A stretch of DNA of 45,252 bases from [Streptosporangium] indianense. Lineage in GTDB: Bacteria > Actinomycetota > Actinomycetes > Streptomycetales > Streptomycetaceae. Position 1 is the first letter of the stretch, and each line of letters starts with the position of its first letter. The stretch is taken from positions 1 through 45,252 of the forward strand of contig NZ_JAKEIO010000059.1 in the NCBI RefSeq assembly GCF_021474405.1, read 5' to 3'. Both the position numbers and the translations under genes were made by a program. Positions 7,316 through 14,310 of the stretch are shown in pieces. The notes below the pieces were generated by a model. The model ran no database searches. It was not told where the DNA came from and saw only the letters and a list, made by a program, of their open reading frames with translations.

Positions 7316-8655
7316 CCCGCAGACAACTGCACCTCAACGCGTTCCTGATGAACACCGGCCACCACGAGGCGTCGTGGCGGCTGCCGGAGAGCGACCCGCA
7401 CGCGCACGTGGACCTGGCCCACTATGTGCGGCTCGCCCGGATCGCCGAACGCGGCACCTTCGACTCGCTGTTCCTCGCCGACGGCCCGCAGCTGTGGAAC
7501 AACCTCGCACAGCGGCCCGCCGGGGCGCTGGAGCCGATCACACTGCTGACCGCGCTGGCGACGGCGACCGAGCACATCGGCCTGATCGCCACGGCGTCCA
7601 CGTCGTACAACTCGCCGTACAACCTGGCCCGCAAGTTCGCCACGCTGGACCACATCAGCGGTGGCCGGGCGGGCTGGAACATCGTCACGACCGCCGGTGC
7701 CGAGGCCGCCCGGAACTTCGGTCTGGACGCCGAACCGGCGCACGCGGAACGGTACGCGCGGGCCGCGGAGTTCCTCGATGTGGCGCTGAAGCTGTGGGAC
7801 AGCTGGGAGGACGACGCGATCGTCGCCGACAAGGCGGCGGGCGTGTGGGGCGACGACGCGAAGATCCACCCGCCCCGGCACCAGGGCCGGTTCTTCAGCG
7901 TCGAGGGCGCGCTCAACGTGCCCCGCTCGCCCCAGGGTTACCCGCTGCTCGTGCAGGCCGGCTCCTCCGAGGACGGCAAGCGGTTCGCGGCCCGCTACGC
8001 GGAGGCGGTGTTCACCGCGCAGCAGACCATCGAGGACGCGCGGGCCTTCTACGCCGACCTCAAGGCCCGGACGGTCGCGGCCGGCCGGGACGCCGACCAC
8101 ATCAAGGTGCTGCCGGGCATCGTCCCGGTGATCGGCTCCACGGAGGCCGAGGCCCGGGCGAACGAGCGGCTCCTGGAGGACCACATCGTGCACGCGCACG
8201 GCGTGGACCGTCTGGAGCGGCTGCTGCACCTCGACCCGGGCACCCTGGAGCTGGACGGCCCGCTGCCCTCCGACCTGCCGCCGGAGAGCGCCATCGAGGG
8301 CGCCAAGAGCCGCTACACGCTCGTCGTCGAGCTGGCCCGGCGCGACCGGCTCACCGTGCGGCAGCTGATCGGGCGGCTGGGCGGCGGGCGCGGGCACCTC
8401 ACCTTCGCCGGGACGCCCGAGCAGGTCGCCGACACCATCGGGCTGTGGTTCGCCTCGGGCGCCGCGGACGGCTTCAACATCATGCCCGCGGTGCTGCCGT
8501 CCGGCCTGGAGGCCTTCGTGGACCACGTCGTCCCGATCCTGCGCACCCGTGGGCTGCTGCGCACCGAGTACGGCACCGCCCGCCGCACCCTGCGCGAGCG
8601 CTACGGCCTCCCGCGTCCCGCCAACCAGCACGTCGTCGCCCCCGCCCTCGTCTGA
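7312..8655 (+). CDS. Flavin-dependent monooxygenase, NtaA/SnaA/DszA family
   Basis: This 447-residue protein belongs to the luciferase-like (LLM) TIM-barrel family. It fits the NtaA/SnaA/DszA subgroup by length and by motifs such as HLNAFLMNTGHHEASWR at the start, TASTSYNSPYNLARKFATLDHISGGRAGWNIVT and the late PVIGSTEAEARA. Members use FMNH2 supplied by a separate reductase to oxidise substrates, including C-S bond cleavage in DszA-like enzymes. Sitting between a sulfonate transporter and a TauD-like dioxygenase, it probably releases sulfite from an imported organosulfur compound. No flavin reductase gene is nearby. It overlaps the ATPase stop by 4 nt. Confidence 0.88.
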   Translation: MTRRQLHLNAFLMNTGHHEASWRLPESDPHAHVDLAHYVRLARIAERGTFDSLFLADGPQLWNNLAQRPAGALEPITLLTALATATEHIGLIATASTSYNSPYNLARKFATLDHISGGRAGWNIVTTAGAEAARNFGLDAEPAHAERYARAAEFLDVALKLWDSWEDDAIVADKAAGVWGDDAKIHPPRHQGRFFSVEGALNVPRSPQGYPLLVQAGSSEDGKRFAARYAEAVFTAQQTIEDARAFYADLKARTVAAGRDADHIKVLPGIVPVIGSTEAEARANERLLEDHIVHAHGVDRLERLLHLDPGTLELDGPLPSDLPPESAIEGAKSRYTLVVELARRDRLTVRQLIGRLGGGRGHLTFAGTPEQVADTIGLWFASGAADGFNIMPAVLPSGLEAFVDHVVPILRTRGLLRTEYGTARRTLRERYGLPRPANQHVVAPALV

Positions 8656-8687
8656 CCCTCTTCCGGTTCTTCCGAAAGGAACCCGTC

Positions 8688-9584
8688 ATGGCCATCGAGA
8701 TCCACAAGGTCACCGCGCACATCGGCGCCCGCGTCGAGGGCGTCGACATCACCCCGCCGCTCGATCAGGAGACCTCCACCGCCCTGAGGGAGGCGCTCAA
8801 CGCCCACAAGGCCCTCGTCTTCGACGCGCGGGGGCTCGACGACGCCGGCCAGCAGGCCTTCGTCCGCCACTTCGGCGACATCACCACCGCCCACCCGACG
8901 GTGTCGGCGGTGGACGGCGCCCCGAACGTGCTGCCCGTCGACAGTGAGGGCGGCGGCCGGGCCGCCAACCACTGGCACACCGACGTCACGTTCGTCCTCA
9001 ACCCGCCGCAGGCCACCAGCCTGCGCAGCATCACCGTCCCGCCCTACGGAGGCGAGACGCTGATCGCCAGCTCGGCCGCCGCCTACCGCAACCTGCCGGA
9101 GTCGCTGCGCAGCCTCGCCGACAGCCTGTGGGCCGAGCACACCAACGACTACGACTACGCCGTCCCGGAGGAGGAGGTCGACGAGGAGCAGTCCGCCCGG
9201 CGCGCCCAGTTCACGTCGATCAAGTACCGCACGGTCCACCCGGTGGTCCGGGTCCACCCGCTGACCGGTGAGCGCGGGCTGTTCATCGGCGGGTTCGCCC
9301 AGCGGATCGTGGGCCTGTCCCCCGGCGAGTCCCGCAAGATCCTCGATCTGCTCCAGGCGTACGTCACCCGGCCGGAGAACGTCCTGCGCCACCGCTGGTC
9401 GCCGGACCAGCTCGTCCTGTTCGACAACCGCATCACCCAGCACTACGCCGTCGACAACTACGACGGCCGGCCGCGGCGCCTGCACCGGGTGACCGTCGCC
9501 GGGGACGTCCCCGTGGGCATCGAGGGCAAGGAGAGCTACTCCATCGAGGGCGACGCCTCGCACTACACACCGGTCGCCGCCTGA
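8688..9584 (+). CDS. TauD/TfdA-family alpha-ketoglutarate dioxygenase
   Basis: This 298-residue non-haem iron enzyme has the HxD metal motif in NHWHTDVTF (His97, Asp99), the distal His in NRITQHYA (His252) and Arg in RPRRLHRVT for 2-oxoglutarate binding. Family members hydroxylate the carbon next to a sulfonate, which then collapses to an aldehyde and sulfite. With the transporter and monooxygenase upstream it completes a sulfonate-scavenging set. The start ATG at 8688 has AAAGGAA upstream, and it lies 32 nt after the monooxygenase stop. The reading frame runs open far upstream, but that part is antisense-like noise over the preceding genes. The substrate may be taurine or another sulfonate or sulfate ester. 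Confidence 0.9.
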   Translation: MAIEIHKVTAHIGARVEGVDITPPLDQETSTALREALNAHKALVFDARGLDDAGQQAFVRHFGDITTAHPTVSAVDGAPNVLPVDSEGGGRAANHWHTDVTFVLNPPQATSLRSITVPPYGGETLIASSAAAYRNLPESLRSLADSLWAEHTNDYDYAVPEEEVDEEQSARRAQFTSIKYRTVHPVVRVHPLTGERGLFIGGFAQRIVGLSPGESRKILDLLQAYVTRPENVLRHRWSPDQLVLFDNRITQHYAVDNYDGRPRRLHRVTVAGDVPVGIEGKESYSIEGDASHYTPVAA

Positions 9585-9616
9585 GCACGCAGAGCGATGT
9601 GACCGTCCACATGCTG

Positions 9617-9648
9617 GGATGCCTCTCCGCTCCGGCGGGGAGGCATCC
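9617..9648 (+). terminator. Terminator of the sulfonate operon
   Basis: A 14-bp stem (GGATGCCTCTCCGC with one T-G pair) is closed by a TCCG tetraloop, 33 nt after the tauD-like stop. A T-run (GTTTTT) follows about a dozen bases later. Confidence 0.8.
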
Positions 9649-9705
9649 GAGACTGGCGGCGTTTTTGCCCTCGTACGCCCCTCACGCCTAGGACGAGCCG
9701 CGCCC

Positions 9706-11085
9706 ATGCCCAGCACCACCACGGGGACGCCGCCCAGCGCGGACGACGTCTCCCTCTCCCACGGCCTGAAGCAGCGCCACCTGTCGATGATCGCCCTCGG
9801 CGGGGTGATCGGGGCCGGTCTGTTCGTCGGTTCCGGCGCCGGTATCGCCGCGGCCGGTCCGTCGATCGTGGTCGCCTACGCCCTCTCCGGCGCCCTCGTC
9901 ATGCTGGTGATGAGGATGCTCGGCGAGATGTCGGCCGCGTATCCGTCGTCGGGGTCCTTCTCGGCGCACGCCGAGCGGGCGATCGGCCCCTGGGCGGGCT
10001 TCACGGCCGGCTGGTCCTTCTGGGTGCTGCTCTGCACGGCCGTCGGCCTGGAGGGCATCGGCGCCGCGAAGATCGTCAGCGGCTGGCTGCCCGGCACCCC
10101 GGAGTGGGCGTGGGTGGCGCTGTTCATGGTCGTCTTCTGCGGCACGAACCTGGCCGCCGTGAAGAACTTCGGCGAGTTCGAGTTCTGGTTCGCGGCGCTG
10201 AAGGTCGGCGCGATCACCCTGTTCCTGGTGCTCGGCGTCCTGGCGATCGCCGGCGTCCTGCCCGGCACGGACTCGCCGGGCGCGAGCCACCTCACCGACT
10301 TCCTGCCGAACGGCGGTGAGGGCCTGGTCATCGGCCTGCTCGCCTCCGTCTTCGCCTACGGCGGCCTGGAGACGGTCACCATCGCCGCCGCCGAGTCGGA
10401 GAACCCCGTCCAGGGCGTCGCGAGCGCGGTCCGCACGGCGATGTGGCGCATCGCGCTGTTCTACATCGGCTCGATGGCCGTCATCGTCACGCTGGTCCCC
10501 TGGGACTCCCAGGCGGTCGTCGAGAAGGGCCCGTACGTCGCCGCCCTCGACGAGCTCGGCATCCCGGGCGCCGGGCAGCTGATGAACGTGGTCGTCCTGG
10601 TGGCGCTGCTGTCCGCCATGAACGCCAACATCTACGGCGCCTCCCGCATCGCCTACTCGCTGGTGGAGCGCGGGCAGGGCCCGAAGGGGCTCGGCCGGGT
10701 CTCGGGCGGGGTGCCGCGGACCGCCGTGCTGGCGTCCTCCGTCTTCGGGTTCCTGTGCGTGCTGCTGAGCTACTGGCGGCCCGACGACGTCTTCGCCTGG
10801 CTGCTGAACATGATCGGCGCGGTGATCCTGGTCGTCTGGATCTTCATCGCCGTCTCGCAGCTGCGCCTGCGCCGCCGCCTGGAGCGCGAGGCACCCGAGA
10901 AGCTGGCCGTGCGCATGTGGGCGTTCCCCTGGCTGACCTGGGTCGCCCTGGCCGGCATGGCCGCGGTCTTCGTCCTGATGGCCCGGGAGCCGGACACACG
11001 GGTGCAGCTGTACTCGACGGGCGGGATGATCCTGGCCCTGGCGGCGGTCGGGTACGCGTGGCAGAAGGCCCGCGCCCGGCGGTAG
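9706..11085 (+). CDS. Amino-acid permease, APC superfamily (GABA/AAT type)
   Basis: This 459-residue integral membrane protein has about twelve helices and the AAT-family first-helix motif GLKQRHLSMIALGGVIGAGLFVGSG at residues 20-45 (split here by words, not by sequence). It also has the PGxxSFSAHAERAIGPWAGF and NxxAVKNFGEFEFWFAxxKV segments typical of GabP, AnsP and related proton-driven importers. The ATG at 9706 follows AGGACGAG. The frame is open further upstream, but that region holds the terminator hairpin of the previous operon. It stands alone between two terminators. The transported amino acid cannot be assigned. Confidence 0.88.
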   Translation: MPSTTTGTPPSADDVSLSHGLKQRHLSMIALGGVIGAGLFVGSGAGIAAAGPSIVVAYALSGALVMLVMRMLGEMSAAYPSSGSFSAHAERAIGPWAGFTAGWSFWVLLCTAVGLEGIGAAKIVSGWLPGTPEWAWVALFMVVFCGTNLAAVKNFGEFEFWFAALKVGAITLFLVLGVLAIAGVLPGTDSPGASHLTDFLPNGGEGLVIGLLASVFAYGGLETVTIAAAESENPVQGVASAVRTAMWRIALFYIGSMAVIVTLVPWDSQAVVEKGPYVAALDELGIPGAGQLMNVVVLVALLSAMNANIYGASRIAYSLVERGQGPKGLGRVSGGVPRTAVLASSVFGFLCVLLSYWRPDDVFAWLLNMIGAVILVVWIFIAVSQLRLRRRLEREAPEKLAVRMWAFPWLTWVALAGMAAVFVLMAREPDTRVQLYSTGGMILALAAVGYAWQKARARR

Positions 11086-11100
11086 GAAGCCCATCGCCGA

Positions 11101-11127
11101 AGGCCCCCGCGACACGCGGGGGCCTTT
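11101..11127 (+). terminator. Terminator after the amino-acid permease
   Basis: A perfect 11-bp stem, AGGCCCCCGCG, with the loop ACA, is followed by TTT. It begins 15 nt after the permease stop. Confidence 0.88.
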
Positions 11128-11164
11128 CGCGTGCCCGGACCACCCACCCGCGCCCTCCTGCTGC

Positions 11165-11191
11165 TAGCGTGCAGTTGCAAGCTAGTTGCAA
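11165..11191 (+). promoter_or_regulatory. sodF promoter with Nur (nickel-responsive) box
   Basis: A -10-like TAGCGT (11165-11170) is followed directly by TTGCAAGCTAGTTGCAA (11175-11191). This matches the Nur consensus tGCaa-N5-ttGCa at every conserved base. It would lie across the transcription start, so nickel-bound Nur should block sodF. That is the known arrangement in S. coelicolor, where the Ni-SOD takes over when nickel is present. Confidence 0.88.
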
Positions 11192-11215
11192 TAAGGTCCG
11201 GAAGGGATCCCGCCC

Positions 11216-11863
11216 ATGTCCGTCTACACGTTGCCTGAACTGCCTTACGACTACTCCGCGCTCGCCCCCGTGATCAGCCCCGAGATCATCGAGCTGCATC
11301 ACGACAAGCACCACGCCGCCTATGTGAAGGGCGCCAACGACACGCTGGAGCAGCTGGCCGAGGCGCGGGACAAGGAGGCGTGGGGGGCGATCAACGGGCT
11401 GGAGAAGAACCTGGCCTTCCACCTGTCCGGGCACATCCTGCACAGCGTCTACTGGCAGAACATGACCGGCCCGAAGGACGGTGGCGGGGAGCCGCTCGCG
11501 CAGGACGGGGTGGGTGAGCTCGCGGACGCGATCACCGAGTCCTTCGGGTCCTTCGCGCGGTTCAAGGCGCAGTTGTCCAAGGCGTCGGCCACCACACAGG
11601 GTTCGGGCTGGGGCGTGCTCGCCCACGAGCCGCTGAGCGGGCGGCTGATCGTGGAGCAGGTCTACGACCACCAGGGCAACGTCGGACAGGGCGCCACCCC
11701 GCTCCTCGTCTTCGACGCCTGGGAGCACGCCTTCTACCTGCAGTACCGCAATCAGAAGGTCGACTTCATCGAGGCGATGTGGCAGGTCGTCAACTGGCAG
11801 GACGTGGCCCGGCGGCACCAGGCCGCCACGTCCCGCGCGGACGTGCTGCTGCCGGCCCCCTGA
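11216..11863 (+). CDS. sodF: Superoxide dismutase, Fe/Mn family (SodF)
   Basis: This 215-residue enzyme disproportionates superoxide in the cytoplasm. The four metal ligands are visible: His28 in ELHHDKHHAAY, His76 in GHILHSVYW, Asp167 and His171 in VFDAWEHAFYLQY. Length and sequence fit the streptomycete Fe(Zn) enzyme SodF. The Nur box just upstream makes sodF, rather than a manganese enzyme, the natural assignment. The ATG at 11216 has AAGGGAT upstream. In S. coelicolor a small RNA made from the sodN 3' end also represses sodF near its ribosome-binding site; whether that operates here was not tested. A strong terminator follows. Confidence 0.95.
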   Translation: MSVYTLPELPYDYSALAPVISPEIIELHHDKHHAAYVKGANDTLEQLAEARDKEAWGAINGLEKNLAFHLSGHILHSVYWQNMTGPKDGGGEPLAQDGVGELADAITESFGSFARFKAQLSKASATTQGSGWGVLAHEPLSGRLIVEQVYDHQGNVGQGATPLLVFDAWEHAFYLQYRNQKVDFIEAMWQVVNWQDVARRHQAATSRADVLLPAP

Positions 11864-11927
11864 GGCCGTGAAGCGTCCTGCCTCGTGATCGTCTTCTCCC
11901 CCTTCACGGCGGCAGGCGGAAAGAAGG

Positions 11928-11960
11928 AGACCCCCGCGAGGACGTGACTCGCGGGGGTCT
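11928..11960. terminator. Bidirectional terminator between sodF and the phosphatase gene
   Basis: A 13-bp stem (AGACCCCCGCGAG and its complement) with a 7-nt loop lies between convergent genes. A T-rich stretch (TCCTTCTTT) follows it on the minus strand, so it can serve both directions. Confidence 0.88.
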
Positions 11961-12031
11961 TCCCGTGTGCGGGGCTCCGGGCGGCCCAGGCCGCCGCGGT
12001 GGGCCAGGCCGCCGCGTTGGGCCCTCTCGTG

Positions 12032-12655
12032 CTACGGCACATCGCTCTCGCACGGCACATTGAGTGAGAGGAGTGCGGCGGAACCGTCGGGGTTCATGCG
12101 CAGTTCACTGATCGCCGCGTTGCGCAGCCGCGGGAGCACTCTGCGGTACTCGCGCACCGGGATCGACAGCAGGGTGCACAGCACCAGCCGCAGCAGGGTG
12201 TTGTGGGCGACGACCAGGACGCGTCCGCCGGGGTGGGCGGCGGCGATGTCCCGCAGGGCGCGCACGCCCCGGCCCGCCGCGGCCCTCGGGTCCTCGGCGC
12301 CGGGGAAGGAGTGCTCCACCGGGTCGGCCCGGTAGGCCGCGGCCCACTCGGGGTCCTCGGCCTCGAACTCGGCGAGGGTCCGGCCCTCCAGCACACCGAA
12401 GTCGCATTCGCGCAGGTGGGGTTCGCTCTGCGGGGTGAGACCGAGGGCGCGGCAGGCGGGCTCGGCGGTGGCGACGGCCCGGGACAGCGGGGACGTCCAG
12501 ATCGCGTCGACGGGGTGGGCGGCCGCCCACCGGCCGAGGGCGTCGGCCTGGGCGCGGCCGGTGTCGGTGAGGCCGATGTCGCTGATGCCGGCGTAGCGGT
12601 TCTCGGCGTGCCAGACGGTCTGCCCGTGGCGGACCAGCAGGAGGGTCGTACTCAT
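12032..12655 (-). CDS. Histidine phosphatase superfamily protein
   Basis: This 207-residue cytoplasmic protein has the phosphohistidine motif LLLVRHGQT (His10), the acid residue in RECDFGVLEGR (Glu83) and the second catalytic His in VVAHNT (His151). It belongs to the phosphoglycerate-mutase-like phosphatases. Its ATG overlaps the stop of the upstream FGGY kinase by ATGA, so the two are translationally coupled. Pairing with a sugar kinase in a carbohydrate locus suggests it removes phosphate from a sugar phosphate intermediate, perhaps as a detoxifying step. The open frame continues far upstream but only as an off-frame reading of the kinase gene. Confidence 0.88.
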   Translation of the reverse strand: MSTTLLLVRHGQTVWHAENRYAGISDIGLTDTGRAQADALGRWAAAHPVDAIWTSPLSRAVATAEPACRALGLTPQSEPHLRECDFGVLEGRTLAEFEAEDPEWAAAYRADPVEHSFPGAEDPRAAAGRGVRALRDIAAAHPGGRVLVVAHNTLLRLVLCTLLSIPVREYRRVLPRLRNAAISELRMNPDGSAALLSLNVPCESDVP

Positions 12656-14154
12656 GAGGCGGAAGTATCCCGGTTCAGCCGGCTGTGCGCGTGCGCGGCG
12701 ACCGGGCCGGGCAGCCAGCCGCGGTCCCGCAGGGCGTCCACCAGACGCGCGTACTGCTCGGCGAAGACCGCCGTGCGCCCGGGGCGGGGGTCGACGACGG
12801 TGCGGACGCGGACCATGCGCGCGGTGACGTCCGCGAGCGCGCCGGCGCCCCGCACCCCGTACGCGGCCAGCGCCGCCATGCCGAGGGCCGGTTCGGTCTG
12901 CTCGGGGACGCGGGCCGGGCGGCCCAGGATGTCGGCACGCAGCTGGTTCCAGTAGGGGCTGCGGGCGCCGCCGCCGGTGAAGGTGAGCGGGCCGTCCAGG
13001 GGTGCGCCGAGGTGGTGCAGATAGTCCAGGCACAGGCGTTCGGCGAAGCCGACGCCCTGGAGCAGCGCGGCCCACAGGTCGGCGTCGCCGGTGGGGTCGC
13101 CCAGAACGAGCGGGACCGCCTCCGGCGCCCGGAACGGGAACCGCTCCCCCGGTGAGACGAGGGGGTAGGCGATCGCGCGCGACGGCTCGAACGCCCCGGC
13201 CCGCGCGTCCATGGCGGCCGGGTCGGCCTCCGGGAAGTGCGCGGCGAGCGCCCCCGCCCCGACGCTCGACGCCCCGCCGGGCAGCCAGGTGCCGTCCGGT
13301 GCGCGGTGGTTGTAGACCACGCCTGTGGGGTCGCGGACGGGGTCGCGGGCGGCGCCCTTCAGCACGAGGGTGGTGCCGAGCACGGAGTTCCAGGCGCCGG
13401 GCCGCAGCGCACCGGAGGCGATCTGCGCCGCGCAGCCGTCGGTCATCCCGGCGAGCACCGGCGTGCCGGCGGGGATGCCGGTGGCGTCGGCGGCGGCCGG
13501 GACGACCTCGCCTAGACGGGTCCCCGGGCGGACGACACCGGGGAACAGGCCGTCGGGCACGCCCAGTTCGGCCAGGGCGGCGGCCGGCCAGCGGTCGCCC
13601 TCGACGTCGTAGCCCGTCTTCAGGGCGTGGCTGGAGTCGGCCGGGGGCGGCTCGCCGGTGAGGCGGGAGACGATCAGGTCGGGCTGGTGCGTCAGGCGCA
13701 GCGAGCTGCCGCCGTACTCGCCGAGCAGCCACAGTGCCTTCGGCAGCGCCCAGGTGTCCTGGACCGCGAGCCCCGCATGGCGGGCCCGTGCGGCCTCGGT
13801 CTTCGCCCGCGCGTCGTCGTACATCAGCGCGGGGCTCACGGGCCGGCCGGACCCGTCGGTCAGCAGGACCGTGCCGGACGTGCCGCACACCGCGAGTCCG
13901 CCGACCGGCAGGCCCGGGGGCGCCGAGCCGAGGGCGGCCCTCGACGCCTCGCACAGCGCCGCCCACCACCGCAGCGGGTCCTGCTCGTGCCGCGCTCCGT
14001 TCCGCCGCCCGGTCAGCGGGGCCGAGCCGCGGCCGAGGACGGTTCCGTCGGCGGTGACCAGCAGCACGCGGACGCTCTGCGTGCCCAGGTCGACGCCCAG
14101 CCAGCCCGCACCCTCGCCCTCGCCCTCGCCCTCGCCGGCACCGTCGCCCACCAT
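12652..14154 (-). CDS. FGGY-family carbohydrate kinase (xylulokinase-like) 1
   Basis: This 500-residue sugar kinase has the ASKHA phosphate-1 motif WLGVDLGTQSVRVLLV near the N-terminus, a mid-protein GMTDGCAAQIASG, and the adenosine motif FTGGGARSPYWNQL. It should phosphorylate a ketose or polyol with ATP. The ATG at 14154 follows GGGAGG; a GTG frame extension to 14256 has no good ribosome-binding site and would intrude on the promoter region. The first residues are a run of Gly-Glu pairs coded by a 6-bp repeat. It diverges from the ABC transporter operon and leads a two-gene operon with the phosphatase. Substrate unknown. Confidence 0.88.
   Translation of the reverse strand: MVGDGAGEGEGEGEGAGWLGVDLGTQSVRVLLVTADGTVLGRGSAPLTGRRNGARHEQDPLRWWAALCEASRAALGSAPPGLPVGGLAVCGTSGTVLLTDGSGRPVSPALMYDDARAKTEAARARHAGLAVQDTWALPKALWLLGEYGGSSLRLTHQPDLIVSRLTGEPPPADSSHALKTGYDVEGDRWPAAALAELGVPDGLFPGVVRPGTRLGEVVPAAADATGIPAGTPVLAGMTDGCAAQIASGALRPGAWNSVLGTTLVLKGAARDPVRDPTGVVYNHRAPDGTWLPGGASSVGAGALAAHFPEADPAAMDARAGAFEPSRAIAYPLVSPGERFPFRAPEAVPLVLGDPTGDADLWAALLQGVGFAERLCLDYLHHLGAPLDGPLTFTGGGARSPYWNQLRADILGRPARVPEQTEPALGMAALAAYGVRGAGALADVTARMVRVRTVVDPRPGRTAVFAEQYARLVDALRDRGWLPGPVAAHAHSRLNRDTSAS
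14111..14134 (-). repeat. Hexanucleotide microsatellite in the kinase N-terminus
   Basis: Four perfect CCCTCG copies encode the Gly-Glu repeat at the start of the FGGY kinase. Copy changes would add or remove two residues without shifting the frame. Confidence 0.8.
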
Positions 14155-14260
14155 CCGGAACCTCCCACACCGTCGCAGCCGGATCTGTGAACTTCTCACT
14201 GTGCCCCGATATTTTCCCCTGCGCGAGGGATTGACGCCCAACTTCAGCCGTTCCACCCTC

Positions 14261-14288
14261 TGTTAACGAGTCGACTCGACGTGTTAAC
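14261..14288. promoter_or_regulatory. Palindromic operator-like element in the divergent promoter region
   Basis: A perfect 12-bp palindrome CGAGTCGACTCG (14267-14278) is flanked by two copies of TGTTAAC (14261-14267 and 14282-14288), 21 bp apart or two helical turns. It sits 23 nt before the binding-protein ATG and about 107 nt before the FGGY kinase start. It could let the DeoR-type regulator encoded downstream control both directions. Confidence 0.65.
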
Positions 14289-14310
14289 CAGCTTCCAGGT
14301 GGAGGTACGG

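Noticed and set aside
7140..8687. In-frame extension upstream of the TauD-like gene
   Set aside because: It is Arg/Pro-rich shadow of the ATPase and monooxygenase genes; the ATG at 8688 has a proper ribosome-binding site.
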